Source: an uncultured Oscillospiraceae bacterium
GTDB lineage: Bacteria > Bacillota > Clostridia > Oscillospirales > Acutalibacteraceae
NCBI GenBank assembly: GCA_949283785.1
Contig: CASDTR010000061.1
Location: 1-43,481, forward strand
Length of the DNA: 43,481 nt
Reading direction: 5' to 3'
Shown in pieces: positions 24,615-33,228 of this stretch (positions are counted from its first letter, which is position 1; each line of letters begins with the position of its first letter). The notes under the pieces were generated by a model. That model was given only the letters and a program-made list of their open reading frames with translations. It did not search any database and had not been told where the DNA came from. The translations under genes and the position numbers were made by a program.

Positions 24615-24645
24615 TTGACGTAAAGTCAGGTTCAGGGTGTACAAT
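24615..24645 (+). promoter_or_regulatory. Probable promoter of the alcohol dehydrogenase gene
   Basis: TTGACG and TACAAT are separated by 19 nt, longer than ideal. The start codon is 35 nt further, after AAAGGGAGG. Confidence 0.55.
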
Positions 24646-24680
24646 ATAGACGAACCGAAAATTAAAGGGAGGTTTTCAAA

Positions 24681-25853
24681 ATGAGTTTCAAAATGTATGT
24701 ACCTACAAAGCTTTTGTTCGGCGTCGGAAGGCTCAATGATTTGAGCAAGGAAAAAATGCCCGGCAAAAAAGCGATGATTGTAATTTCAAACGGCAAATCG
24801 ACCCGTGCGAACGGATATCTTGACCGTACTCAGGAGCAGCTGAAGAAAGCGGGAGCGGAGTTTGCCGTATTCGATAAGGTCGAGCCGAATCCCTTGCACA
24901 CAACCGTAATGACAGGCGCTGCCTTTGCAAGAGAAAACTGCTGTGATTTTATCGTAGCTCTGGGCGGCGGCAGCGTAATGGACGCCTCAAAGGCGATGGC
25001 TGCAATGGCCACCAATGAGGGCGACCTCTGGGACTATGTAGTCGGCGGAACGGGCAAGGGCAAGGACCTTGTAAATAAGCCCCTTCCTCTTATTGCCATT
25101 ACAACGACGGCAGGCACGGGCAGTGAGGTCGACGAGTATGGCGTTGTGACAAACAGCGAGACAAAGGAGAAGATAGGCTTCGGCGGTATGGATGAGCTTT
25201 TCCCCGTTCTTGCAATTGTTGATCCTGAGCTTATGACAACCGTACCACCGAAATATACGGCGTATCAAGGCTTTGACGCTCTTTTCCACAGCACCGAAAC
25301 ATATATTGCAAGCTGTGCGAGCCTTGTAAGCGATATGGTTGCCCTTACGGCCATTGAAAATGTGGCGAAATATCTTCCCAGAGCCGTTAAGGACGGCAAA
25401 GATATCGAGGCAAGAGAGCATGTGGCCTTCGGCAATACCATGTCGGGCTATTCAATGGTTACGGGCTCATGCACGAGCGAGCATTCCCTTGAGCACGCCA
25501 TGAGCGCCTATCATCAGGAACTGCCCCACGGAGCGGGACTTATTATGATATCCCTTGCATATTATGAGCATTTTATCGGCGCCCACGTCTGCGACGACCG
25601 CTTTGTGAAGATGGCTCAGGTCATGGGCATGGAGGACGCCTCAAAGCCCGAGGATTTTCTGACAGCCCTTGCGAAGCTCCAAAAGGACTGCGGCGTCGAC
25701 GACCTTAAAATGTCCGATTACGGCATCGTCCCCGAGGAATTCAAGACCCTTGCGGAAAACGCAAAGTATACAATGGGCGGCCTTTTCGAGTCCGACAGAT
25801 GCGACCTTTCCGTTGAGGACTGCGTTGCGATTTACGAGAAATCCTATAAATAA
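24681..25853 (+). CDS. Iron-containing (group III) alcohol dehydrogenase
   Basis: This 390-residue NAD(P)-dependent dehydrogenase resembles clostridial butanol/1,3-propanediol dehydrogenases. Residues KLLFGVGRL open it, GGGSVMDASKA (95-105) binds the cofactor, and TTTAGTGSEVDEY follows. The metal ligands fit D199 and H203 (GFDALFH), H272 (LEHAMSAYH) and H283 (PHG). It probably reduces aldehydes to alcohols at the end of fermentation. The substrate is not readable from sequence. The gene stands alone, with its own promoter and a strong terminator. Confidence 0.95.
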   Translation: MSFKMYVPTKLLFGVGRLNDLSKEKMPGKKAMIVISNGKSTRANGYLDRTQEQLKKAGAEFAVFDKVEPNPLHTTVMTGAAFARENCCDFIVALGGGSVMDASKAMAAMATNEGDLWDYVVGGTGKGKDLVNKPLPLIAITTTAGTGSEVDEYGVVTNSETKEKIGFGGMDELFPVLAIVDPELMTTVPPKYTAYQGFDALFHSTETYIASCASLVSDMVALTAIENVAKYLPRAVKDGKDIEAREHVAFGNTMSGYSMVTGSCTSEHSLEHAMSAYHQELPHGAGLIMISLAYYEHFIGAHVCDDRFVKMAQVMGMEDASKPEDFLTALAKLQKDCGVDDLKMSDYGIVPEEFKTLAENAKYTMGGLFESDRCDLSVEDCVAIYEKSYK

Positions 25854-25877
25854 GCACGGCGCAAAGTCGCAAAAATG

Positions 25878-25914
25878 AACGCCCCGACAGATTATTGAAC
25901 TGCCGGGGCGTTTT
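25878..25914. terminator. Bidirectional terminator
   Basis: AACGCCCCG pairs with CGGGGCGTT; inner bases CAG/CTG extend the stem. It is flanked by AAAAATG and TTTTAATG, between two convergent genes. Confidence 0.88.
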
Positions 25915-25921
25915 AATGTTT

Positions 25922-27250
25922 CTATTCAGCTTTAAAATAGTTTATTCCGTCTTTAAAATCAAAATCGTTGGCGAAGGCAGCACAGAGGGCGGGACATCTG
26001 CTTTCGCAGAGCTTTATGCCCAGAACTTTTGAGCTTTCGGGAAGCGTTCCGAAAGTAAATGAGTTCTCCGTGCCTGAGAGGAGCTTTTCAGGGGAATAAT
26101 TCTCAGCTTTGATTTCACCTTTGTCCGTTACGAGAGTGAGAGTATCAAGGTGATAGGGGAGAGCAAAGCCGTAGTTTTTGAGAGTGACGGCGGCAGAATT
26201 TTCCGTAAGGGAAAAATCCTCGGCGCAAAGCTGATAGCCCAAATGGTCGGCGAGGAAATCGAAGGTGGAGCGGACAAACTCATTGCCGTCCCTGTCGCGG
26301 AAGTAGTTGGGATTATAGCTGCATCCCATTTCGTCAAGCTCTGCGGGGGTGATGTATTCGCCTCTCCAGCGCTCCATGTTGTAGGGGCCTCCCGCTTCCT
26401 TGTAGTTGTGGGTTAGGCTCAGGGTGGAAAGGGACTGCTCATTGCACATAAATATCATTTTCTCCCCGTGGATGTACCCTTTGTTGTAGGTGCTGTCACG
26501 GCCCCAGGGCATTTCACCGTCGTTATATGTATGAGCTGCACGCTCTGTAAGCTCTTTGTATTTATCGCTGTCGGGTTTGCTTTCCATATAGCTCCACTTG
26601 AAAAATTCGCCTACGAGAAAATCGTCGTGATGTCCGACTCTTTTATTTTTAAAGAGAGCATTGTCCTTTCTCACAAGGGATTCCGTGCGCACCTGAAGGG
26701 TAAGGTAATCGGGAACCATGTCGAAAATGACTTTGAGTGTTTTCTTCGGGTTATGCCTGTGTTTTGACGAGTGCCATTCGCCCCAGGCGCCTACCATTCC
26801 CGCCTGAATTACGGCAACGGTTTCAGAAACGAGCTCCCTGTGCTCACCGAGCCACTGCTTTATCTGCTTTGTATGCTTTATGAGCATATTGTTTTTCGGG
26901 CCCTCTTTTCTGTCCATTTCAGTTTCATAGGCAAAGCGCAGGACGGCTCTCAAGCCCATGTTTTTGAGTTCCGTCAGGTATTCCTCCAGCTGTCCGAAGG
27001 CTTTTTCGTCAAGCTCCCTGCCGCAGTATTCAGTAAGATAAACGTAGACCTGGGCCAGATGAAAGACGTCGTCGCGGTAAAGCTCACGCTGCTCTCTCAG
27101 ATAATCGAGGGCGTCCTTATCCTCGCCGCCGAAAACCGCGTGATGACTGCCCAGCATCATATAGACTTCCATGCGAAAGCCTCTGTCGGGGTTAGTGCGC
27201 AGAGCCGAGTATTCCTCGGCGTAAATGGGGCAAAAGCCGTTGGAATTCAT
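25922..27250 (-). CDS. DUF4874/DUF4832 domain protein (glycosidase-like TIM barrel)
   Basis: This 442-residue protein begins with a DUF4874-type region: LRTNPDRGFRMEVYMML, then QVYVYLTEYCGRELDEK and LRAVLRFAYE. The segment AVIQAGMVGAWGEWHSS (about 150-166) is the recognisable core, followed by LQVRTESLV and RVGHHDDFLV. The C-terminal third (about 300-442, including YNPNYFRDRDGNE) fits DUF4832, an all-beta region. These domains resemble glycosidase barrels with accessory beta domains, but no activity is proven. There is no signal peptide. The start ATG at 27250 follows AGGAGGAAC. It lies 28 nt after a DUF4250 gene on the same strand, probably in one transcript. Confidence 0.85.
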   Translation of the reverse strand: MNSNGFCPIYAEEYSALRTNPDRGFRMEVYMMLGSHHAVFGGEDKDALDYLREQRELYRDDVFHLAQVYVYLTEYCGRELDEKAFGQLEEYLTELKNMGLRAVLRFAYETEMDRKEGPKNNMLIKHTKQIKQWLGEHRELVSETVAVIQAGMVGAWGEWHSSKHRHNPKKTLKVIFDMVPDYLTLQVRTESLVRKDNALFKNKRVGHHDDFLVGEFFKWSYMESKPDSDKYKELTERAAHTYNDGEMPWGRDSTYNKGYIHGEKMIFMCNEQSLSTLSLTHNYKEAGGPYNMERWRGEYITPAELDEMGCSYNPNYFRDRDGNEFVRSTFDFLADHLGYQLCAEDFSLTENSAAVTLKNYGFALPYHLDTLTLVTDKGEIKAENYSPEKLLSGTENSFTFGTLPESSKVLGIKLCESRCPALCAAFANDFDFKDGINYFKAE

Positions 27251-27278
27251 TTTTGTTCCTCCTGAAGAAATAAAATTG

Positions 27279-27455
27279 TTATACAAAGCTGTTGAGCTCT
27301 TCATTGTATTCGTAGCCGACGGCGGAGAGCTTTTCCGTAATCTCATTCATATCGGCGTTTTTATCCTCGCAGAAGCTTTCGAGGGACGGGTAAAAATCTC
27401 TCAGCTGAGCGTTTATATAGCTTAAAAGTATAAAAGGGTCGTTGGGTATCGCCAT
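27279..27455 (-). CDS. DUF4250 family small protein
   Basis: The 58-residue protein starts MAIPNDPFILLSYINAQLRD and continues FYPSLESFCEDKNAD and EKLSAVGYEYNEELN, the whole length of DUF4250 (start M-x-[IL]-P-x-D-P, end Y-x-Y-x-x-x-x-N). Its function is unknown. The start codon lies 10 nt after the recG terminator on the minus strand. No SD is visible upstream (GGGCTTTTTAATACGATTT precedes the ATG), which is unusual here. Expression may rely on read-through from recG. Confidence 0.88.
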   Translation of the reverse strand: MAIPNDPFILLSYINAQLRDFYPSLESFCEDKNADMNEITEKLSAVGYEYNEELNSFV

Positions 27456-27465
27456 AAATCGTATT

Positions 27466-27484
27466 AAAAAGCCCGAAGGCTTTT
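27466..27484. terminator. Terminator after recG, directly before DUF4250
   Basis: AAAAAGCC-CGAA-GGCTTTT on the plus strand; on the minus strand AAAAGCC-TTCG-GGCTTTTT, a UUCG tetraloop with a T-tract. It is short (7 bp) but well formed, and lies in the 55-nt gap between recG and the DUF4250 gene. Confidence 0.8.
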
Positions 27485-27510
27485 GTCCTCTCTTTCCGCT
27501 GTTTTGTCAA

Positions 27511-29565
27511 TTAATTGAAAATGTTGTTTCCCGCAGATTTAAAAAGAGCGTCCACGGCTCTTTTTATGCCGCTGTGCTCCGGCTTTTCCAGAAGGGGATC
27601 CCATCTCCAGATCTCTTCGGCGGCGTCGCGGGTAATTGCGAGAAAGCCCGTATCCGTCAGGGTTGAGGCGAGCTTTAATCCCGGCAGGCCGTGCTGGCGG
27701 CTTCCGAAAAAGTCTCCCGGACCTCTCAGGCGCAGATCCTCGTCGGCTATTTTGAAGCCGTCGCAGGTTTTGCACATTACCTTGAGCCGTTCCCTTGTGT
27801 CGAGGTTTTGAGCGTCGGAAATGAGTATGCAGGTGGATTTATGCTTTCCTCTGCCGATTCTTCCCCTGAGCTGGTGAAGCTGCGAGAGGCCGAACCTTTC
27901 GGCGTTTTCTATTACCATTACGGCGGCGTTGGGCACGTCCACGCCTACCTCGATAACCGTTGTGGCCACCAGAAGCTGTATTTTTCCCGCCGCAAATTCC
28001 TTCATGACCTCATCCTTTTGCGCGGCCTTCATTTGTCCGTGAATAAGCCCTACGGAATAATTCCTGAACTCACCCTCGGCGAGCTTTCGGGCGTATTCCT
28101 CGGCGGAAATAAGGTTCGTGTCCCCCTCCTCCACAAGGGGGCACACGGCGTAGGCCTGCCGCCCCTCGTCAAGGTGTTTTTTTATAAAATTATATACCCT
28201 TTTGCGAAGTTTTCCCTGTACGCAGTAGGTCTCCACGGGCTGTCTGCCCGGGGGAAGCTCATCCAAAACGGAAATGTCCAGGTCGCCGTAAATAATGAGG
28301 GCGAGGGTACGGGGGATGGGTGTAGCCGACATGACAAGGGTGTGGGGATTCTTTCCCTTTTCGGCAAGGGCGCTTCTCTGCTCAACGCCGAAGCGGTGCT
28401 GTTCGTCGGTGATGACAAGACCTAAATTTTTGAATCTGACGTCCGACTGGATAAGGGCGTGGGTGCCGACGGCAACCTGAATTTCTCCGCTTTCAAGTTT
28501 AGATTTTATTTCGTCCTTTTCTCTTTTGGTCATGGAGCCTGTGAGAAGTCCGCATTTGACGTCGGTTCCCTCGAAAAATTCGGTGAGGGATTTATAGTGC
28601 TGACGGGCCAAAATCTCCGTAGGCGCCATCATGGAGCTTTGCAGGGAGTTTTTTGCCGCCGTGTATATGACCGCTGCGGCAACGGCAGTTTTGCCCGAGC
28701 CTACGTCGCCCTGAATGAGCCTGCTCATGGGTACGGATAAGAACATATCCCTGACCGCGTCCTGGACCGCCCGCCTCTGGGCTCCAGTGGGAGAAAAGGG
28801 AAGCAGGGAGAAAAATTCCTCGGAAAAATCACTTTCTACGGTGCATGAGGTCTGCTGTCTGTTTCTGCCTTTAAGGCGTATCATTCCCAGCTGCAAGGTA
28901 AAGAGCTCGTTGAAAATAAGACGCCTGCGTGCTTCTTCAATATCCTCGAAGGAGGCGGGGAAATGTATTTTTTTAAGAGCCTCGCCGTAGGGAATAAGCT
29001 CATATTTTTCTCTTATATACGCCGGCAGAAAGTCGTGCATGTTGTCCTTTATGCAGTTCACCGCCTGCGCCGTGAGCTTTTCCGTAAGAGCTGAGGAAAT
29101 GCCCTCTGTCTGCCTGTAAATGGGGCGGATTTTTTCTCCCGAAACCGCCTTTGCTATGAGTGGGGAATTCATTTCCCGCTTTAAGAAGGTGCCGCCTACT
29201 TTTCCGAAAAATAATAGCTCTTCTCCCGTTTTAAGCCTTGCGGCGGCGTATTTGTTGTTAAAAATGGTTATGTGCATAACGCTCTGACCATCGGTCGCGC
29301 TCGTCTTATAAAGAGTCATGCCCTTTCTGATTCTGTGCTCGACGGCGTCGTGAGCCACAATTGCTTTGATGCAGCACTTTTCGTCGAAGGGAGCTTCGGC
29401 TATGGAAACGGTGCGGCTCCAGTCCTCGTATTCGCGGGGATAAAAATGCAAAAGAGCGCTTACAGTGTCTATGCCGAGCTTATGGTAAAGCTCGGCACGC
29501 TTGCTGCCAACGCCCTTTAAATATTTTATATCTGTTGAAAAGCCGATAGCCTTTGATGAATCCAT
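27511..29565 (-). CDS. recG: ATP-dependent DNA helicase RecG
   Basis: RecG (684 residues) remodels stalled forks and Holliday junctions. It has an N-terminal wedge/OB region (DIKYLKGVGSKRAELYHKLG, FYPREYEDWS), then the helicase motifs GDVGSGKT (286-293), APTEILARQHY, DEQH (387-390) with DEQHRFG, MSATPIPRTLAL, ATTVIEVGVDVPNA and HQLRGRIGRG. The ATG at 29565 has a GGCGGC SD 7-8 nt upstream; a TTG at 29586 has none. It is 29 nt after fakA, the yloU-fakA-recG order also known from Firmicutes. Confidence 0.97.
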   Translation of the reverse strand: MDSSKAIGFSTDIKYLKGVGSKRAELYHKLGIDTVSALLHFYPREYEDWSRTVSIAEAPFDEKCCIKAIVAHDAVEHRIRKGMTLYKTSATDGQSVMHITIFNNKYAAARLKTGEELLFFGKVGGTFLKREMNSPLIAKAVSGEKIRPIYRQTEGISSALTEKLTAQAVNCIKDNMHDFLPAYIREKYELIPYGEALKKIHFPASFEDIEEARRRLIFNELFTLQLGMIRLKGRNRQQTSCTVESDFSEEFFSLLPFSPTGAQRRAVQDAVRDMFLSVPMSRLIQGDVGSGKTAVAAAVIYTAAKNSLQSSMMAPTEILARQHYKSLTEFFEGTDVKCGLLTGSMTKREKDEIKSKLESGEIQVAVGTHALIQSDVRFKNLGLVITDEQHRFGVEQRSALAEKGKNPHTLVMSATPIPRTLALIIYGDLDISVLDELPPGRQPVETYCVQGKLRKRVYNFIKKHLDEGRQAYAVCPLVEEGDTNLISAEEYARKLAEGEFRNYSVGLIHGQMKAAQKDEVMKEFAAGKIQLLVATTVIEVGVDVPNAAVMVIENAERFGLSQLHQLRGRIGRGKHKSTCILISDAQNLDTRERLKVMCKTCDGFKIADEDLRLRGPGDFFGSRQHGLPGLKLASTLTDTGFLAITRDAAEEIWRWDPLLEKPEHSGIKRAVDALFKSAGNNIFN

Positions 29566-29594
29566 TTGAATGCCGCCGAAAACCAAAGGTGGGA

Positions 29595-31229
29595 TTATTC
29601 CACCGATATTATGAAGTAATAGACGGGCTGACCGCCGTCGATGACGGAAACTTCCGCATCCGAAAACTTATCGCTGAGCTGCTGTACCAGCTTATCCGTA
29701 TCCTCGTCGGAGACGTCTTCACCCTTGATTATTGTGATAAGGGACGAGCCACGCTTATACATGCGCTTTGTTATCTTGAAGGCAGCGGTTACGAAATCCT
29801 TTTCAATAACGGTGATTTTGCCGTTTTCCATTCCGAGGATCTGTCCCTGCTGGACGCGCTGTCCGTCTACCTCGCTGTCTCGGGCGGCAAAGGTGACAAG
29901 TCCTGTAGAGACCTTTTCCGCCGCCTTGGCCATGGCATTGAGGTTTTCGTCCGCCGACAGAGTGTCGTCAAAATTGAGCATGGCGGTAATTCCCTGAGGA
30001 ATGGTGCGAGTGGGAAGGACGCTGACCTTTTTTTCCGAAAGGGGAATGGTCTGCTCCGCTGCCATAATTATGTTTTTATTGTTTGGCAGTACGATAACAT
30101 GTTCCGCCGGAACAGTTTCAACGGCCTTTAATATGTCTTCGGTGCTTGGGTTCATGGTTTGTCCGCCGCTTACTACGGCGTCGGCGCCGAGATCCCTGAA
30201 GAGCTGCTCAAGGCCGCTACCCGCCGCCACGGCTGTGAAGCCTATCGGCTTTACGGGGACTACCTTTACCGGTTCGGAAGAGCCTGTTCCCAAAGCTGCG
30301 TTCTGGTGCTGATAACGCATGTTGTCGATTTTGATATTGACTAAAGGTCCGTATTTTAATGCGGCCTGAATCACATTGCCGGGTTCATTTGAGTGTACAT
30401 GGACTTTTATTATCGAATCATCCTCCACGACCACAACGCAGTCGCCTATGGACTCAAGATAAGCTCTGAGCCTCAGGGGATTAAGTGTGCATCCCGGATT
30501 TTTATTTATGATAAACTCGCTGCAATATCCGAATTTAATGTCGCCGCTGGCGGAAGCAACCACATTTTTGGGCTCTGCCGCAGCAGCTGTTGTCGCCTGA
30601 TTTTCGCCGGGGATAATCGTGTTGTCCTCAAAAACGCTCTGCATACCTAAAAGAATAAGTAAAAGCCCTTGACCGCCGGCGTCTACAACTCCGGCAGTTT
30701 TCAGAACGGGAAGCTGTTCAGGGGTACGCATAAGAGCATCCTGTGCGCCCTCGCAAGCCGCAGACCATACCTTTACTGGATCGTTATCCTCGTCTGCCAG
30801 TTTACGGGCCTGCTGAGCGGCACATCTTATGACCGTAAGGATTGTTCCCTCAGTAGGCTTCATAACCGCCTTGTAGGCAGCGTCAACACCGTTTTGAAGC
30901 GCGGCGGCAATCTGTTTGCCGTCAGCCTCATGAACCCCTTTGAGACCTTTTGAGAAGCCCCTGAAAATAAGGGAAAGGATAACTCCCGAGTTGCCCCTCG
31001 CGCCTCTGAGAAGGGCGGAAGCAGCTGTTTCCGCAACGGATCCCGCAGGTTCGTCATCACTGAGAACCGAAACGGCCTTTGCGGCGTTTGTTATTGTCAT
31101 GGACATATTTGTTCCCGTGTCTCCGTCAGGGACGGGAAAGATGTTAAGCTCGTCAACAGCCTGACGGTTGTTGTTGATGTTGTTAGCACCTGAAATAAAT
31201 GCGCTTTTAAGCAAAGCTCCGGTAATCAA
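29595..31229 (-). CDS. fakA: Fatty acid kinase, ATP-binding subunit FakA (DAK2/YloV)
   Basis: This 544-residue protein has an N-terminal DhaL-type kinase domain (about 1-190): FPVPDGDTGTNMSMT at 31-45 binds Mg-ATP, ARGNSGVILSLIFRGF and KPTEGTILTVIR follow, and VVDAGGQGLLLIL ends it. The remaining part is the FakA middle and C-terminal region (GYCSEFII, HVHSNEPG, then VVSGGQTMNPSTEDIL). With a FakB fatty-acid binding partner it phosphorylates exogenous fatty acids; no fakB is in the window. An in-frame GTG at 31238 falls within the SD (GAGGTG), so the TTG at 31229, 6 nt further, is the likelier start. It is 18 nt after yloU. Confidence 0.92.
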   Translation of the reverse strand: MITGALLKSAFISGANNINNNRQAVDELNIFPVPDGDTGTNMSMTITNAAKAVSVLSDDEPAGSVAETAASALLRGARGNSGVILSLIFRGFSKGLKGVHEADGKQIAAALQNGVDAAYKAVMKPTEGTILTVIRCAAQQARKLADEDNDPVKVWSAACEGAQDALMRTPEQLPVLKTAGVVDAGGQGLLLILLGMQSVFEDNTIIPGENQATTAAAAEPKNVVASASGDIKFGYCSEFIINKNPGCTLNPLRLRAYLESIGDCVVVVEDDSIIKVHVHSNEPGNVIQAALKYGPLVNIKIDNMRYQHQNAALGTGSSEPVKVVPVKPIGFTAVAAGSGLEQLFRDLGADAVVSGGQTMNPSTEDILKAVETVPAEHVIVLPNNKNIIMAAEQTIPLSEKKVSVLPTRTIPQGITAMLNFDDTLSADENLNAMAKAAEKVSTGLVTFAARDSEVDGQRVQQGQILGMENGKITVIEKDFVTAAFKITKRMYKRGSSLITIIKGEDVSDEDTDKLVQQLSDKFSDAEVSVIDGGQPVYYFIISVE

Positions 31230-31247
31230 ATTCAGCACCTCATATAG

Positions 31248-31604
31248 TTATTCGGATTTCATTGAGTCAATGTAGACATTGACTTTTTTAACTTCAAGAC
31301 CTGTGGCTTCCTCTACGGTATAGCGCACCTTGTTTACGATGCTTTTTACCGTGGCTGAGAGGTTAAGACCGTAAATTACTATTATATGCAGGTCTACAAC
31401 AAGGGAATTCCCGCTCATGCGCACAAGGACTCCTTTGTCTATAAAGTTTTTATTTTTGAAAAAGAAAGAGCGGATACCCTGGCGCGCGTTTCCGTTTGCC
31501 ATACCGGCAACACCGAAGCATGTGGTGACGGCATTGCCTACCAGAGTTGAAAAATAATCCTGAGAAACGCAGACGGTTCCAAGATAATTTTCTATTTTAA
31601 CCAT
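31248..31604 (-). CDS. Asp23/Gls24 family protein (YloU)
   Basis: This 118-residue alkaline-shock (Asp23) family protein has the usual pattern: VKIENYLGTVCVSQDYFSTLVGNAV, then CFGVAGMAN, and a C-terminal IYGLNLSATVKSIVNKVRYTVEEATGLEVKKVNVYID. Proteins of this family associate with the envelope in some Firmicutes and affect cell-wall stress, but the molecular role is unsettled. It starts after AAGGAGGATGAG and leads the yloU-fakA-recG operon from a near-consensus promoter. Confidence 0.93.
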   Translation of the reverse strand: MVKIENYLGTVCVSQDYFSTLVGNAVTTCFGVAGMANGNARQGIRSFFFKNKNFIDKGVLVRMSGNSLVVDLHIIVIYGLNLSATVKSIVNKVRYTVEEATGLEVKKVNVYIDSMKSE

Positions 31605-31625
31605 AGCTCATCCTCCTTTTTAGGA

Positions 31626-31643
31626 AGCGATACATATATCGCT
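31626..31643. repeat. Short perfect inverted repeat at the yloU transcription start
   Basis: AGCGATA and TATCGCT are exact reverse complements around CATA. It directly follows the -10 box on the minus strand, so it could be an operator or the first hairpin of the message. Confidence 0.55.
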
Positions 31644-31672
31644 ATTATATTACGTTATCGGTAAAATATCAA
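31644..31672 (-). promoter_or_regulatory. Promoter of yloU-fakA-recG
   Basis: On the minus strand TTGATA and a perfect TATAAT are exactly 17 nt apart. The -35 begins 4 nt after the stop of the solute-binding protein gene. Confidence 0.88.
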
Positions 31673-31676
31673 GGGC

Positions 31677-33215
31677 TTAACTCCACTGCTCTATATTATA
31701 AAATTTGTCAGAGTCGTAAGAGATGACCTCTGATGAAATGTCGCCGCTGTAAGCGCACACTCCGTTTCTGAAACACAGGGGGATAAAGGGTAAAGAGGAG
31801 GAAAAGGTATCGCAGAACTGAGCCAGAGTTGTTTCCGAGGAGCGGAAGCTTTCATATGCGGAAATTGCGGCGTTGTCGGTTTTCACTCCGTAGAATGCGG
31901 CGCCGCCCTTTTTGAGCAGGGGATTGAGGTCCATGTTGTCGGAAAGCTTGATTTCTCCGAGGTAGAGGTCGTACTGTCCCTTCTCAATGGCCGCCAGATA
32001 ATTCGCGTTGCTGAGGACGGAAACCGTGACGTCGAAGCCGATTTTTTCGAGCTGCTGGGAAACGAGAGCGGCGGCTTCGTTTCTGAAGGAATTGTTTTCG
32101 TTGACAATAAGCTTGAGAGTTACGGGCTTTTTGTCGTAGAGGAGGATACCTTTGTTATTTTTCTCGGTGAGGCCCGCTTCCTTGAGAATGGTCTCCGCTT
32201 CGGTCTTGTCGTAATCAGGCAGGGGGTTAACGGAAGCCGCCGAAAGCTCTTTCCAGCTTGGGTGGAAGGGGAGAGCACAGGCGACGCCGTGTCCCTGATA
32301 GGCGGTGGTGGCGATTGCGCTTCTGTCTATTGCCGCCGAAATTGCCTGTCTTACAGCGTCTATTTCGAGGAATTCGTTTAATGATGAGTTAACGCCTAAA
32401 AATACCATATTGTTGAGACTTACCTCTTTGACGGTGGCGTTTATGCGCTTGTAGCTTCCGGAGCTTAAATCGTCAAAGATAAAGTCGGTGTTTCCGATTT
32501 GAAGGGAATTGATAAGGGCGTCGCTGTCGGGAAGATTTATAAGAGCAAGAGTTTTAAAATGGGCGGAAGCGCCTGCGGAATTATTTGTATTTACCGAGAA
32601 AAACGGATTTTGATCAGTGCCTTCAAGCTTGTATCTTCCGCTGCCGACAGGTTTGGAATCCTTGTCGTCGGCGGTTCCGGATTTTACAATGGGGAAGGTC
32701 AGTACGCTTTCGGCATATTTATCAGGCTGAGTAAGGGTGAAAACAACTTTTGAGCCTGATACGCTTGCCGAGGCTACATTTGACAGTGTGGAGCTGTAAG
32801 CCGTAGATTTTTTGGCCAGGTCAAAGGAATATTTTACGTCCGAGGCAGATACGGAAGAACCGTCTGAGAATTTAACGCTTTTAAGGGTGACCGTGACGCG
32901 CTTGTCATTTATTTCGGCGCTTTCGGCAATAACCGCCGCAGGGGTAAAGGTGTTATCCACTTTGAAAAGCGGGTCGCAGAAGACGTAAGCCAGCATCTGG
33001 TTTGTTATGCCTTGGGAAAAAAACGGGTTAAGACTGTCAGACTTTGAGTAGCAAAGTGTTATCTCGCCGTTTGAAGATGTGCCGGAGGAGCTTTGTCCTT
33101 CCTGAACTTCGGCTTCTTCCGAGGGGTCGGTCTCCGCGTCTGAACAGGCGGAAAAAGTCCCCGCCAGAAGGGCGATTATCAGAAGAAAGGCAAGCAAAAT
33201 TTTTGTTTTTTTCAT
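31677..33215 (-). CDS. ABC-type oligopeptide/nickel family substrate-binding lipoprotein
   Basis: This 512-residue family 5 extracellular solute-binding protein starts with a lipoprotein signal (KTKILLAFLLIIALLAG, C24 in FSAC) and a Ser/Glu-rich linker. The SBP_bac_5 fold is visible in SLNPFFSQGITNQMLAYVF, VTLKSVKFSDGSSVSASDVKYSFD (the F.DG.p..A.DV.yS pattern), QPVGSGRY-like KPVGSGRYKLEG, and AVRQAISAAIDRSAIA. It should bind peptides or a similar ligand on the outer face of the membrane. No permease or ATPase gene is adjacent, so its transporter is elsewhere. It begins 13 nt after ymdB, in the same transcript. Confidence 0.9.
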   Translation of the reverse strand: MKKTKILLAFLLIIALLAGTFSACSDAETDPSEEAEVQEGQSSSGTSSNGEITLCYSKSDSLNPFFSQGITNQMLAYVFCDPLFKVDNTFTPAAVIAESAEINDKRVTVTLKSVKFSDGSSVSASDVKYSFDLAKKSTAYSSTLSNVASASVSGSKVVFTLTQPDKYAESVLTFPIVKSGTADDKDSKPVGSGRYKLEGTDQNPFFSVNTNNSAGASAHFKTLALINLPDSDALINSLQIGNTDFIFDDLSSGSYKRINATVKEVSLNNMVFLGVNSSLNEFLEIDAVRQAISAAIDRSAIATTAYQGHGVACALPFHPSWKELSAASVNPLPDYDKTEAETILKEAGLTEKNNKGILLYDKKPVTLKLIVNENNSFRNEAAALVSQQLEKIGFDVTVSVLSNANYLAAIEKGQYDLYLGEIKLSDNMDLNPLLKKGGAAFYGVKTDNAAISAYESFRSSETTLAQFCDTFSSSLPFIPLCFRNGVCAYSGDISSEVISYDSDKFYNIEQWS

Positions 33216-33228
33216 ATCTCTCAGCTCC

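Noticed and set aside
28182-28480. Several open frames antisense to recG and other long genes
   Set aside because: They follow codon periodicity of the real genes on the other strand, have no SD, and match no family.
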